Assembly: GCF_003589925.1 (NCBI RefSeq)
Contig: NZ_CP032382.1
Coordinates: forward strand, 4,030,001-4,094,000
Length of the DNA: 64,000 nt
Source of the DNA: Chryseolinea soli
Lineage (GTDB): Bacteria > Bacteroidota > Bacteroidia > Cytophagales > Cyclobacteriaceae
Reading direction: 5' to 3'
In this document: positions 1 through 8,582 of the stretch, piece after piece
Position numbering within the stretch: position 1 is the stretch's first letter
Layout: every line of letters begins with the position of its first letter
Program-made: the position numbers and the translations under genes
The notes under the pieces: generated by a model
What the model was told of the DNA's origin: nothing
The model's database searches: none
The model's input: only the letters and a program-made list of their open reading frames with translations

Positions 1-987
1 AACGTCTGCCTCCGTGGTATCGAAGGAGCACATCAATCGTGCTTCCGATAATTTGTCATTCCACACATAGAAGAAATGCTCTTCTTGCAGCGCGGGGATG
101 ATCTCCTGGGGAAGGATCACAAAGATGCCGTTGGCGTCTACCTTCTGGGTGATCTTTGCTTTTGGCGATTGACGTATTTCGGCCTCCAACAATTTAGCCA
201 TGCCGTTGGAGTGACTGGCATTCCGGCGCCACAGATCATTCGTGAGCAGCGCGTCGAATTGTGCGCTGATGAAGCGCATCTTCGAGTGCAGTTGCATGCC
301 TTGCTTGCGGATGTATTTAAAATTCTTAGCCAATTCCGTGTTGAAGAACACTACGGCCTCACCGAACATCATCCCGTTTTTTGTTCCTCCAAACGAAAGC
401 ACGTCCACCCCGGCATCGCGGGTAAACGCCCTGAACTCGGCTTGCAGGCTCACGGCGGCGTTGGAGATGCGCGAGCCATCCATGTGGAAAAGCAGATTGT
501 GTTTTTTTGCTACTGCCGATATCGCTTTCAGCTCGTCGATGGAATAGACGGTGCCATATTCCGTGGTTTGCGAAATGGAAATGACGCGCACCTGCGGATG
601 GTGCTGGTCGTCGACGCGTTGGATCTTTTCTTCGATCTCGTGCGGATAGATCTTGCCATCCCGGGTGGGGATGGTCACCAGCTTGCAGCCCGTGAACCGT
701 TCCGGTGCGGTGGACTCGTCCACGTTGATGTGGGCGAGGTCGGAGCAGATGATCGAATCGAACGAGCGTGTCATGGCGCTTAGCCCCAGCACGTTGGCGC
801 CGGTGCCGTTGTAGGCAAAGAACACCTCGATATCTTCGCCCAGTAACGTCTTGAATTTTTTGGTGGCCTCCGCCGTGAGCGGGTCGGCGCCATACGATCC
901 CACATGACCGGGGTTGGCGCGTTGCAAGGCGTCCATAATTTCCGGGTGAACGCCCGAATAGTTGTCGCTGGCGAAAGTAGGGTTCAT
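1..987 (-). CDS. ltaE: Low-specificity threonine aldolase, 3' end missing (runs off window)
   Basis: The reverse strand reads open from an ATG at 987 to the left edge, 329 codons without a stop, so the C-terminus lies outside the window. The translation begins MNPTFASDNYSGVHPEIM and shows the fold-type I PLP pattern of the beta-eliminating lyase family: an FHMDGSR segment around residue 168 and LSFGGTKNGMMFG near residue 203, where the lysine would hold PLP. The family cleaves L-threonine or allo-threonine to glycine and acetaldehyde in the cytoplasm. It lies 29 bp downstream of asnS on the same strand and is probably cotranscribed. Exact substrate preference cannot be read from sequence. Confidence 0.9.
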   Translation of the reverse strand, partial: MNPTFASDNYSGVHPEIMDALQRANPGHVGSYGADPLTAEATKKFKTLLGEDIEVFFAYNGTGANVLGLSAMTRSFDSIICSDLAHINVDESTAPERFTGCKLVTIPTRDGKIYPHEIEEKIQRVDDQHHPQVRVISISQTTEYGTVYSIDELKAISAVAKKHNLLFHMDGSRISNAAVSLQAEFRAFTRDAGVDVLSFGGTKNGMMFGEAVVFFNTELAKNFKYIRKQGMQLHSKMRFISAQFDALLTNDLWRRNASHSNGMAKLLEAEIRQSPKAKITQKVDANGIFVILPQEIIPALQEEHFFYVWNDKLSEARLMCSFDTTEADV

Positions 988-1016
988 GTGTTCCTAGGGA
1001 TTGCGTTCCAGAAAAA

Positions 1017-2453
1017 TTAAAATTCAGCGTTGCCGGGGTAGCGCGGGAAGGGGATCACGTCGCGGATGTTGGTCATGCCCGTCACAAACAGGATAAGGCG
1101 CTCGAAGCCCAACCCAAATCCGCTGTGGGGTGCCGAACCATATTTGCGCAACTCCAGGTACCACCACAAGTCTTTTTCGGGCAACCCCAATTCGTTCACG
1201 CGTTTTACCAGCCGGTCGTAGCGCTCTTCGCGTTGCGAGCCGCCGATGATCTCGCCAATGCCGGGGAACAAAACGTCCATGGCCGCAACGGTCTTGCCGT
1301 CCTCGTTCTGGCGCATGTAGAACGATTTGATGTTAGCCGGGTAGTTGTAAAGAATGACGGGCTTTTTGAAATGTTTCTCCACCAGGTAGCGCTCGTGCTC
1401 CGACTGGAGGTCGGTGCCCCATTCGTCGATGAGAAATTGAAATTTCTTTTTCTTGTTGGGGTTACTGTTGCGCAGGATGTCGATGGCCTCGGTGTAGGAT
1501 AACCGTTGGAAATCGTTTTCCGCCACAAATTTCAGACGATCGATCAGCGTCAGTTCGCTGCGTTGTTCCTGAGGTTTGGCCTGGTCTTCTTCCAGGGCGC
1601 GTTTGTTCAGGAACTCCAGGTCTTCGGCGCAGTGGTCCAGCGCATAGCGCGTCAGGAATTGGAGGAAGTCCTGGGCCAGTTGCATGTTGTCCTGGATGTC
1701 GTAGAACGCCATTTCGGGTTCGATCATCCAGAACTCGGCCAGGTGGCGTGTGGTGTTGGAGTTCTCGGCGCGGAACGTAGGGCCGAAGGTGTAGATCTCA
1801 CCCAAGGCCAGCGCATAGGTCTCGCCTTCCAGCTGGCCGGAAACCGTGAGGTTGGTTTCGCGTCCAAAGAAATCTTCTTTATAGTCGATGTGGCCCTTGT
1901 CGTCCAACGGGGGCTTGGCCGGGTCCAGGGTGGTGACGCGGAACATGGCGCCGGCGCCTTCGGCATCCGAACCGGTAATGACCGGGGTATGGATATAGTA
2001 GAAGCCGCGGTCGTTAAAAAATTTATGAACGGCAAACGCCATGGCATGGCGCACCCGCATAACGGCGCTGAACGTGTTGGTGCGCGACCGCAAATGGGCG
2101 ATCTCGCGCAAATATTCCAGGCTTGGGCGGTTCTTTAATTGCAGGGGATACGCCTCCGGGTCACAGTCGCCGAGAATTTCAAGGCTTTTCACCTTCACTT
2201 CCACGGCCTGTCCTTTGCCCAGGGAGGCCACCAGGTCGCCGGAAACGGAAATGCAGGCGCCCGTGGTGATGCGTTTCAGGGTGTCTTCGCCCAGCGCATT
2301 GAGCTCTACCACGGCTTGCAGGTTTTGGAGGGTCGATCCATCGTTTATGCTGATGAACTGACTGTTGCGAAAACTGCGGACCCACCCGTGTACCGCCACC
2401 GGTTGGCCGGTGGGGGCCGTGGCCAGTAATTCCTTGATCTTGATGCGCTTCAT
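1017..2453 (-). CDS. asnS: Asparaginyl-tRNA synthetase
   Basis: This 478-residue class IIb aminoacyl-tRNA synthetase charges tRNA-Asn in the cytoplasm. An N-terminal OB-fold anticodon-binding domain covers about residues 1-105 ([20 protein letters not shown]). The catalytic core follows, with motif 2 near 224-245 ([19 protein letters not shown]) and motif 3 at about 445-453 (GFGLGFERL). An insertion around residues 170-200 (the [20 protein letters not shown] stretch) is of the kind seen in many bacterial AsnRS. Length is normal for the family. It is divergent from rpoN and is followed by ltaE on its own strand. The AsnRS rather than AspRS identity rests on overall pattern, and I am confident in it. 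Confidence 0.97.
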   Translation of the reverse strand: MKRIKIKELLATAPTGQPVAVHGWVRSFRNSQFISINDGSTLQNLQAVVELNALGEDTLKRITTGACISVSGDLVASLGKGQAVEVKVKSLEILGDCDPEAYPLQLKNRPSLEYLREIAHLRSRTNTFSAVMRVRHAMAFAVHKFFNDRGFYYIHTPVITGSDAEGAGAMFRVTTLDPAKPPLDDKGHIDYKEDFFGRETNLTVSGQLEGETYALALGEIYTFGPTFRAENSNTTRHLAEFWMIEPEMAFYDIQDNMQLAQDFLQFLTRYALDHCAEDLEFLNKRALEEDQAKPQEQRSELTLIDRLKFVAENDFQRLSYTEAIDILRNSNPNKKKKFQFLIDEWGTDLQSEHERYLVEKHFKKPVILYNYPANIKSFYMRQNEDGKTVAAMDVLFPGIGEIIGGSQREERYDRLVKRVNELGLPEKDLWWYLELRKYGSAPHSGFGLGFERLILFVTGMTNIRDVIPFPRYPGNAEF

Positions 2454-2577
2454 GGGGAAAAGTATAGTAAGACGTTATGTAAAGGGTTGCAAAAAAACGA
2501 AAAAACGATTGATTTTCATAGACTTCCGTTCGTCGGAAACTCTGGCACGACATTCGCCTGACTGTGGAGTATTTTTC

Positions 2578-2585
2578 TAACTTTG
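2578..2585 (+). promoter_or_regulatory. Candidate -7 element of the rpoN promoter
   Basis: TAACTTTG matches the Bacteroidota -7 consensus TAnnTTTG and lies 41 bp before the rpoN ATG. No convincing -33 TTG could be placed at the right distance, so this is only half a promoter match. Confidence 0.4.
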
Positions 2586-2626
2586 TACCTGTTCTTAAAC
2601 GCTAACGACAAAAGGAATTTCTATTC

Positions 2627-4087
2627 ATGCAAAAGCTTGGGTTAAACCAGTCATTACAACAAAAACTGTCACCGCAGCAGATCCAGTTTATCAAACTGCT
2701 GCAGGTGCCTACCGCTGAGCTTGAAGGAAGGATCGAGGAGGAGCTTGAGATCAACCCTGCGCTGGAAGAAGGCGAGGAACAAGAGAAGACAGAAGAACCC
2801 AGCAACGAAACGGAAACGGAAGATATCCCCGAACCGGCTTCCACCAGCGACGACGTCGACATCAAAGATTATCTGGGCGACGACGACTACAGCGGCTACA
2901 AAATGCAAGGCGATGGCGACGACGATGAAGACAATCGCGAAATGCCCATCCCCATGTCATCCTCCCTCCACGAGCAGCTCATGAGCCAGCTCGATTTCCT
3001 GGGTTTGGATGAGCGCCAATACAACATCGGCAAACAACTCATCGGCAGCATCGAAAGCGACGGCTACATCCGCCGCGACCTCGACGCCATCGTGAACGAC
3101 ATGGCCTTCTCGCAAGGCATCGAGACCACGGCCGATGAAGTGGAGACGGTACTGAAAAAGATCCAAACCTTCGATCCCCCCGGCATTGGCGCGCGCAACC
3201 TGCAGGAATGCCTGCTGCTGCAACTGGAACGCATGGACAACGGACACGATATCGACGTGGCCGTGGCCAAGAAGATCATCGCCGAGTGCTACGAAGAGTT
3301 CACCAAAAAACATTATCAGAAGATCCAGAAAAAGCTCGACACCGAAGACGAAGACTTCGTGCGCGACGCCATGGAGCTGATCGTAAAACTGAATCCCAAA
3401 CCGGGCGGGGAGAGCACCAACTCCGTGGTGAAGAACCAATACATCATCCCCGACTATATCCTCACCAACAACAACGGCAAGCTCGAACTGACGCTGAACA
3501 GCCGCAATGCCCCCGAGCTGCGCATCAGCCGGTCGTATACCGACATGTTCAAGGCCTATGACAAGAGCAATAAGAAAGACAAGAAGCTGAAGGAAGCCGT
3601 CACGTTTGTGAAACAAAAGCTGGACGCCGCCAAGTGGTTCATCGACGCCATCAAACAACGCCAGCAAACCTTGCTGCGCACCATGAAGGCTATCATCGAC
3701 TTTCAATACGACTTCTTCCTCGAAGGCGACGAAACGAAGCTGAAGCCCATGATCCTGAAAGACATTGCGGGCATGATCAACATGGACATCTCCACCGTGT
3801 CGCGCGTGGCCAGCAGCAAAGCCATTCAAACCGAGTTTGGCATCTTCCCGCTGAAGTACTTCTTCTCCGAGGGCATCACCACCGACTCGGGCGAGGAAGT
3901 GAGCAGCCGCGAAGTGAAACAGATCATCAAAGACATCATCGAAAGCGAAGACAAAGACAAGCCGTTCTCCGACGACAAGCTGGAGACCATCCTCAACGAG
4001 AAAGGCTACAACATTGCGCGCCGCACCGTGGCCAAGTACCGCGAGCAACTGAACATACCCGTGGCCCGGTTAAGAAAGGAGATGTAA
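2627..4087 (+). CDS. rpoN: RNA polymerase sigma-54 factor
   Basis: The 486-residue product is sigma-54, which directs RNA polymerase to -24/-12 promoters and needs an AAA+ activator to melt DNA. Region I is the glutamine/leucine-rich N-terminus (QSLQQKLSPQQIQFIKLLQV, roughly residues 6-25). Region II is a long acidic linker (about 40-105). The core-binding domain follows, then the HTH and the RpoN box ARRTVAKYRE at about 464-473. The start has AAAGGA about 10 bp upstream. The stop codon directly abuts the next gene. A sigma-54 activator lies about 2 kb away on the other strand (6057-7208). Confidence 0.97.
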   Translation: MQKLGLNQSLQQKLSPQQIQFIKLLQVPTAELEGRIEEELEINPALEEGEEQEKTEEPSNETETEDIPEPASTSDDVDIKDYLGDDDYSGYKMQGDGDDDEDNREMPIPMSSSLHEQLMSQLDFLGLDERQYNIGKQLIGSIESDGYIRRDLDAIVNDMAFSQGIETTADEVETVLKKIQTFDPPGIGARNLQECLLLQLERMDNGHDIDVAVAKKIIAECYEEFTKKHYQKIQKKLDTEDEDFVRDAMELIVKLNPKPGGESTNSVVKNQYIIPDYILTNNNGKLELTLNSRNAPELRISRSYTDMFKAYDKSNKKDKKLKEAVTFVKQKLDAAKWFIDAIKQRQQTLLRTMKAIIDFQYDFFLEGDETKLKPMILKDIAGMINMDISTVSRVASSKAIQTEFGIFPLKYFFSEGITTDSGEEVSSREVKQIIKDIIESEDKDKPFSDDKLETILNEKGYNIARRTVAKYREQLNIPVARLRKEM

Positions 4088-4714
4088 GTGGTGAATGGCG
4101 TAGCGCGTATTGTCTCGTTTCTCTTCCATCCGTTGTTGCTGGCAACCTACCTGTTTGGGTTGTTTGCCTTCACGCTGCCCCAGGCCTTTTCGCCTTTGAA
4201 AGAAGATGGCCATTTCAAATTTGTACTCCTCATTTTCTGCGTCACCTTTTTGTTGCCCGCGCTCAACATCGGTTTGTTCAAGATGCTGGGCTATGTTAAA
4301 TCCGTAGCCATGGAAGACCGGAGAGACCGCGTGGTTCCGTTCTTGTTCATGTCGCTCCTGTACTGCGCCATCACCTATCTGTTTTACTCACGCACACGCA
4401 TCGGTATTCACGACAATCTGTTGAAATTCTTGATCATCATCGACGTACTTGTGGTAGTGGGCGCCGTGGTCACCCTGTTCTACAAAGTGAGCGTGCACAG
4501 CATCGGGGCTTGGGGGATCGTGGGTATTTTGTTGCCGTTAAATAAAGTAGTCGAAGATGGCACCTTGTTCTATCCCATGCTGGCCAGCATCGTCATTGCC
4601 GGTGTGGTGATGACCTCGCGGTTGCAATTGAACGCGCACACGCCGCGCGAAGTGATGATCGGAAGCATCCTGGGTCTCGTGACCGGCTTCGGAAGCATCG
4701 TGCTCTTGTTTTGA
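4088..4714 (+). CDS. Multi-pass membrane protein, PAP2-like
   Basis: A 208-residue integral membrane protein with about six hydrophobic segments. It starts with GTG directly after the rpoN stop codon; AAGAAAGGAG at 4072-4081 gives an unusually good ribosome-binding site, so translation is likely coupled to rpoN. A second GTG follows in frame at 4091. A basic loop MEDRRDRVVPF near residue 75 and the closing hydrophobic run resemble Bacteroidota proteins annotated as phosphatase PAP2-related, but I do not see the complete PAP2 catalytic motif set (KxxxxxxRP, SGH, SRxxxxxHxxxD). Enzymatic activity should therefore not be assumed. It is convincing as a gene; its function is unknown. Confidence 0.8.
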   Translation: MVNGVARIVSFLFHPLLLATYLFGLFAFTLPQAFSPLKEDGHFKFVLLIFCVTFLLPALNIGLFKMLGYVKSVAMEDRRDRVVPFLFMSLLYCAITYLFYSRTRIGIHDNLLKFLIIIDVLVVVGAVVTLFYKVSVHSIGAWGIVGILLPLNKVVEDGTLFYPMLASIVIAGVVMTSRLQLNAHTPREVMIGSILGLVTGFGSIVLLF

Positions 4715-4727
4715 TAAATTTCTTTTT

Positions 4728-5510
4728 ATGGACTATAAATTTATCCGCTACACGCTGGAAGGCGGCATTGCCACCATTACACTGAACCGCCCCGAAGTCT
4801 ACAATGCTTTGAACGACGAGATCACGTTCGAGCTGCAGGATGCTTTTAAAGTAGTGAACAAAGATCAAAACGTGAGAGTGGTCGTGTTGGCAGGGGAGGG
4901 CAAAGCGTTTTGTTCCGGGCAGGATTTGAAAGCCTCGGCAGCGCAGCCGGATCGGTCTTTTAAAGAGTCGTTAGAGAAGCGCTACAACCCGATCATCCGC
5001 GCCATGCGGCAATTGCCCAAGCCGATCATTTGTCAGCTGAATGGTGTCGCTGCGGGAGCAGGTTGCTCACTGGCGTTGGCGTGCGATGTGATCGTGGCGT
5101 CGGAGGAGGCGGTACTGATTGAGGTGTTCGTACAAATTGGACTTGTGCCGGATTCGGGATCGTCGTTCTTCTTGCCAAGGCTTGTAGGCATGGCCAAGGC
5201 GTTTGAATTGTGTAGTATGGGATCGCGTGTGTCGGCCAAGGAAGCGCTGGCCATGGGGTTGATCAATAAGGCTGTTCCAGCTGCCGAACTGGCTGACGCT
5301 GTGAAGGGCTATGCGCAATATTATGCGAATGCTCCTACCAAGGCCATCGGTCTTATTAAAAAAATGTTGAACAAGTCCGCCACGGCGTCGCTGGAGGATA
5401 TGCTCACGTATGAATCGTATTGCCAGGAGATTGCCGGGGGCAGTGTCGATCACAAGGAAGGTGTGAAAGCGTTTATTGAAAAGAGGAAACCTGTTTTTAT
5501 CGGGCAGTAA
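4728..5510 (+). CDS. Enoyl-CoA hydratase/isomerase, PaaG-like
   Basis: This 260-residue crotonase-superfamily protein acts on acyl-CoA thioesters in the cytoplasm. The two oxyanion-hole segments are visible: FCSGQDL at about 61-67 and GVAAGAG at about 106-112. The active-site segment reads GLVPDSGSSFFLPR (about 138-151), with an aspartate at 142 where hydratases usually have a PGxGGT loop. This is the pattern of PaaG-type isomerases, so a ring-epoxide or 2-enoyl/3-enoyl-CoA isomerase role is more likely than plain hydration. No other phenylacetate genes are nearby, so the pathway assignment is inference. It sits 13 bp after the membrane-protein gene and probably belongs to the rpoN transcript. 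Confidence 0.88.
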   Translation: MDYKFIRYTLEGGIATITLNRPEVYNALNDEITFELQDAFKVVNKDQNVRVVVLAGEGKAFCSGQDLKASAAQPDRSFKESLEKRYNPIIRAMRQLPKPIICQLNGVAAGAGCSLALACDVIVASEEAVLIEVFVQIGLVPDSGSSFFLPRLVGMAKAFELCSMGSRVSAKEALAMGLINKAVPAAELADAVKGYAQYYANAPTKAIGLIKKMLNKSATASLEDMLTYESYCQEIAGGSVDHKEGVKAFIEKRKPVFIGQ

Positions 5511-5541
5511 GATTTTAGCGATTAAGGTAAGGTCAACGATA

Positions 5542-5979
5542 ATGAGGCTTGGAGGTAATCATGCGCTCGTGTTCATTTTAGTCATGACGATAGGGTCGTG
5601 TCAGCTGAAGAACAGCAAAATTGAGCACTTGAATAATTACGTCAACTATGTTCGAAAGTCGTCGGGACTAGATGAGGTTTGTCGTCAGCCCTTTGTCGAC
5701 GAAAGCGTTCGGAGCCCGGTTGAGAGATGCAATATCCTGACGCATTTATCTTTTGAATGCAAGACAAGAATAGATGCTGGAGAAAGTTTGCGTGCGGAGG
5801 AGGTGAGACCTGGCGATACCGCATTGGACTTTGGTGAATCATTAACCGAAAGAGAGATTTATAGACTGATCTTTAACGGTGACGTTAAATCGGATACCAT
5901 CTATTTGTTAATAGGGGATGGCGGGATCCAGTCTTGTGCCATGCTTACGAAGGGAAGATATGTGGTTTGGTTGAATTAA
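5542..5979 (+). CDS. Hypothetical small lipoprotein
   Basis: The preferred start ATG at 5542 gives 145 residues opening MRLGGNHALVFILVMTIGSC, a lipoprotein signal with the lipid-attachment cysteine at residue 20 (MTIGSC as lipobox). The open frame extends upstream to an ATG at 5476 inside the preceding gene, but that start would bury the signal peptide. A strong GGAGG before ATG 5561 belongs to a different frame that stops after six codons. The mature part has five further cysteines and no motif I recognise. It is probably exported and membrane-anchored. It converges with the response regulator gene 77 bp downstream. Confidence 0.6.
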   Translation: MRLGGNHALVFILVMTIGSCQLKNSKIEHLNNYVNYVRKSSGLDEVCRQPFVDESVRSPVERCNILTHLSFECKTRIDAGESLRAEEVRPGDTALDFGESLTEREIYRLIFNGDVKSDTIYLLIGDGGIQSCAMLTKGRYVVWLN

Positions 5980-6056
5980 CGGCGTGCACACGCGGACCGA
6001 AGAAATTCAACGAGCCCTGCATTATGCAAATTTCTAAAAGGCAAGAGCAATAAATC

Positions 6057-7208
6057 TCAAAGATACTTCGCTACATCTGCGGCCGTAATCTCTTCGCCGC
6101 TCATGATCACAAGCCGTTCAATCACATTTCGCAGCTCGCGAATATTCCCAGTCCAATTGTGTTCTTTTAATTTCTCCAGCGCTGCTGGCTGCAAGCTTTT
6201 TCTCCGGGCACCGTATTCTTCGGCAATGTCATCCAGAAATTTGTCGGAGAGTAGGCCGATGTCATCCTTGCGATCGTTGAGGGCGGGTACTTTAATCACG
6301 ATCACACTGAGGCGATGGTAAAGGTCTTCGCGGAAATGATTGGCGTCAATCTCTTTGCGAAGGTCTTTGTTCGTCGCAGCGATGACGCGCACGTTCACAC
6401 TGATCTCCTTGTCGCCACCAACACGGGTGATCTTATTTTCCTGTAAGGCACGCAGCACTTTAGCTTGCGCCGATAAACTCATGTCGCCAATCTCGTCGAG
6501 AAAGAGGGTGCCTCCTTCAGCGAGTTCGAATTTGCCAAGCCTTTGTTTGATGGCCGACGTGAACGAACCTTTCTCATGACCAAACAACTCGCTCTCGATA
6601 AGCTCGGAAGGAATGGCTGCACAGTTCACTTCCACCAGCGGCCCGTTGGCCCGCTTGCTTTTCTCATGGATCCACCGCGACACCAGCTCTTTGCCCGAGC
6701 CATTCGGTCCTGTCACCAAAACCCGCGCATCGGTCTGCGCTACTTTTTCGATCATTTCCTTCACGTGAGCGATCGGTGCCGACTCGCCGATCATCTCGAA
6801 GCGTCGCGAGATCTTCTTCTTCAATGTTTTAGTTTCCTTCACCAGCGACGATTTGTCCAGCGCGTTGCGCAGCGTGATCTCCAGGCGCCCCAGGTCAAAG
6901 GGTTTTTGCAGAAAGTCGAAAGCACCTTTTTTCACCGCTTCTACCGCCACGTCGATGGTGCCGTGGGCGGAGATGACGATGAAGTTGGCGCCGATGCCGT
7001 TTTCCTTGGCTTTTTCCAGCACTTCGAGCCCGTCCATTTTGGGCATTTTGATGTCGCAGATGCAGAGGTCGAACTGGCCTTGTTCCAGTTTTTTGTAGCC
7101 CTCCTGGCCGTCGCCGGCTTCTTCTACGTCGTGGTCTTTTTCTTCGAGGATCTCTTTCAGGATGGCCCGTATTTTCTGGTCGTCTTCAATGATGAGGATT
7201 TTCGACAT
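6057..7208 (-). CDS. Sigma-54 activator response regulator lacking a DNA-binding domain
   Basis: A 383-residue NtrC-family protein. The receiver domain (1-120) has acidic pocket residues EDD at 8-10, phospho-acceptor D52 (CICDIKMP) and K102. The AAA+ domain (about 138-370) has Walker A GPNGSGKE at 167-174, Walker B TLFLDEIGD at 234-242 and an arginine-finger region. The sigma-54 contact loop, canonically GAFTGA, reads GSFTSA (214-219). The chain ends right after the AAA+ lid (EITAADVAKYL), so there is no Fis-type HTH. Homologues without HTH are, to my knowledge, common in Bacteroidota and would act from solution. No histidine kinase is encoded next to it. It presumably works with the RpoN encoded at 2627. 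Confidence 0.93.
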   Translation of the reverse strand: MSKILIIEDDQKIRAILKEILEEKDHDVEEAGDGQEGYKKLEQGQFDLCICDIKMPKMDGLEVLEKAKENGIGANFIVISAHGTIDVAVEAVKKGAFDFLQKPFDLGRLEITLRNALDKSSLVKETKTLKKKISRRFEMIGESAPIAHVKEMIEKVAQTDARVLVTGPNGSGKELVSRWIHEKSKRANGPLVEVNCAAIPSELIESELFGHEKGSFTSAIKQRLGKFELAEGGTLFLDEIGDMSLSAQAKVLRALQENKITRVGGDKEISVNVRVIAATNKDLRKEIDANHFREDLYHRLSVIVIKVPALNDRKDDIGLLSDKFLDDIAEEYGARRKSLQPAALEKLKEHNWTGNIRELRNVIERLVIMSGEEITAADVAKYL

Positions 7209-7239
7209 GTTCGCTTCGGTGTTGAGGGGTTAAAAATAG

Positions 7240-7274
7240 AAAACCTGCCCGCTTTTTTGAAACGGGCAGGTTTT
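7240..7274 (-). terminator. Intrinsic terminator behind rnpB
   Basis: Arms AAAACCTGCCCG (7274-7263 on the minus strand) and CGGGCAGGTTTT (7251-7240) form a perfect 12-bp stem with an 11-nt loop, followed by a CTATTTTTAA tract. It separates the RNase P RNA from the downstream response-regulator gene. Confidence 0.85.
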
Positions 7275-7279
7275 AAAAA

Positions 7280-7680
7280 TAGCAAGCCTGTAAGCCGGGT
7301 TCTGTTTCCCCGACAACTGTCGGGGACCCTTATCATTTATCTGGTCATGGCGTCGCCGTCATGATCAATCAGTCTACCCGCCACGGTTACATACGGCTTG
7401 CGCCGCACGAAGGAACGGGCAATTCCAACCATGGCCTATTTGACCTTTCAACGCGTAAGGTTTACCCTGCACCGTCTGTCGCCAGCCGGCCGGTGAGCTC
7501 TTACCTCACCTTTTCACCTTTTCCCCTCCCGACAAGTCGGGAAGGGTAGTTTGTTTTCTGTGGCACTGTCTGTGACCCCGGTTGCCCGAAGCCCCTTCCC
7601 GTTAGGAAGTACGCTACCCTGTGTTGCCCGGACTTTCCTCCCCCCAGCAAGCTCGGAGGCGATAAGGCGGCTTGTTGGAG
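7280..7680 (-). ncRNA. rnpB: RNase P RNA, bacterial type A
   Basis: Read on the minus strand, this roughly 400-nt region carries the conserved RNase P blocks in order: GAGGAAAGTCCGGGC near the 5' end (7645-7624), the ACAGAAAACAAAC segment of J/P4 (about 7566-7554), GGTGAGGTAAGAGCTCACC, then CAGGGTAAACC, GGTCAAATAGGCCATGG, and the closing GAACCCGGCTTACAGG. The 5' CAAGCC and 3' GGCTTG pair as helix P1 and set the approximate ends (plus or minus about 5 nt). The RNA is the catalytic subunit that trims tRNA 5' leaders. A clear terminator follows. Confidence 0.96.
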
Positions 7681-7681
7681 G

Positions 7682-7689
7682 TAAAGGTA
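7682..7689 (-). promoter_or_regulatory. Candidate -7 element for rnpB
   Basis: On the minus strand TACCTTTA lies just upstream of the inferred rnpB 5' end and fits TAnnTTT(G) with one mismatch. The spacing to the RNA start is plausible. No clear -33 TTG was found. Confidence 0.35.
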
Positions 7690-7733
7690 GGGCATCCGGG
7701 GATTATCTCATAGCGGAGGGATCACCGCCGGCA

Positions 7734-7794
7734 GCATAGTCTCGCCTCAGGGACTTATGCTGACTAAAACCGGCACAGTCCCCGAGGACTATGC
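7734..7794. repeat. Inverted GCATAGTC/GACTATGC elements
   Basis: GCATAGTC (7734-7741) faces GACTTATGC (7752-7760) and a perfect partner GACTATGC (7787-7794). A closely related hairpin recurs behind the next gene at 8550-8576. The function is unknown; there is no T-tract to make it a terminator. Confidence 0.5.
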
Positions 7795-7918
7795 ACGGGC
7801 GCAGACGCACCCCAACCCAGCCTTGCATTTATCGCGGAGATCCTGGATCTTTCTTAGGTCAACCAATAGCCCAACGGTGAGCTTGGCAACAGTATCTCCT
7901 TTCATCTTCCTGCATGCC

Positions 7919-8539
7919 ATGAAAAAGCACGTCCTCATCATTTTCACCTGCATAAACCTATGTCCGGCGTTGTGGGCCCAGCACATTCCTGTTTCGCCGC
8001 CCTTGCCCGACACAACGATAACCACTTCGTCGGCCCCGGTTGCGCAGCCTTCCCTTGGGAAGCGATCCTTATTCTATGTCCGGGCAGGAGTGAGTTTGTT
8101 CTTTCCCTATACTCCTAGGCAAAATCACACGTTGTATGCGCCGGGGGTGACCGTCGCGCCCGGAATCAGGTTGTTGCAAAATAGAGATGCCGCACTCACA
8201 CTCAGTTTTCCAATCACGGTGGGTTGGTTGCGGAACAATGTTTTCTTTGATGTTGACTTCCCTGCCATGGTCGATCTGAATATCGGATCGGCCGCCGGCA
8301 ACAATCAAAACTCAAGTGTGGGTTTTGTGGTGGGTGCCGGCGTGGCGTATTTGTACGCCGAAAACTCTGGTGAAAGAAGCATAGACATTGGCGGCATTCG
8401 GTGCCAGGCGGGCATTAGCTTTGGTAAAAAAAATAGCGACGCCCGGAATCTTATCCTGATAAGCTATGGGGAGAGTACGGCGCCGGGTCGCAACGAAGTT
8501 ATCGGGATAAGCTTCCAATTCATCATGATGAATCAGTAA
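7919..8539 (+). CDS. Hypothetical exported protein, probable small beta-barrel
   Basis: The start at ATG 7919 gives 206 residues with a clean signal peptide (MKKHVLIIFTCINLCPALWAQ); the frame is open back to 7757, but the upstream part has no exported character. The mature chain alternates hydrophobic and polar residues, has repeated glycine-rich turns (FVVGAGVAYLYAENSGE) and ends GISFQFIMMNQ, which suggests an outer-membrane beta-barrel of the OmpW/porin-fold kind. The terminal residue is not aromatic, so this is inference. No family recognised. The gene is flanked by similar inverted repeats at 7734-7794 and 8550-8576. Confidence 0.62.
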   Translation: MKKHVLIIFTCINLCPALWAQHIPVSPPLPDTTITTSSAPVAQPSLGKRSLFYVRAGVSLFFPYTPRQNHTLYAPGVTVAPGIRLLQNRDAALTLSFPITVGWLRNNVFFDVDFPAMVDLNIGSAAGNNQNSSVGFVVGAGVAYLYAENSGERSIDIGGIRCQAGISFGKKNSDARNLILISYGESTAPGRNEVIGISFQFIMMNQ

Positions 8540-8549
8540 GGGGCGTCCC

Positions 8550-8576
8550 GCATAATCCCGAGACGGAAGACTATGC
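8550..8576. repeat. GCATAATC/GACTATGC hairpin
   Basis: Inverted repeat GCATAATC (8550-8557) and GACTATGC (8569-8576) with an 11-nt loop. It resembles the elements at 7734-7794, so the gene at 7919-8539 is bracketed by similar sequences. Confidence 0.45.
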
Positions 8577-8582
8577 AGGAGA

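Noticed and set aside
2957..4048. 363-codon frame antisense to rpoN
   Set aside because: rpoN is unmistakable in the plus strand; the antisense frame is a by-product of its GC-rich third positions.
4088..4714. Calling this membrane protein a PAP2 phosphatase
   Set aside because: The expected catalytic motif set is not visible, so only a membrane-protein call is made.
5476..5541. Upstream extension of the lipoprotein gene
   Set aside because: It overlaps the crotonase gene and would place 22 residues before a clean lipoprotein signal.
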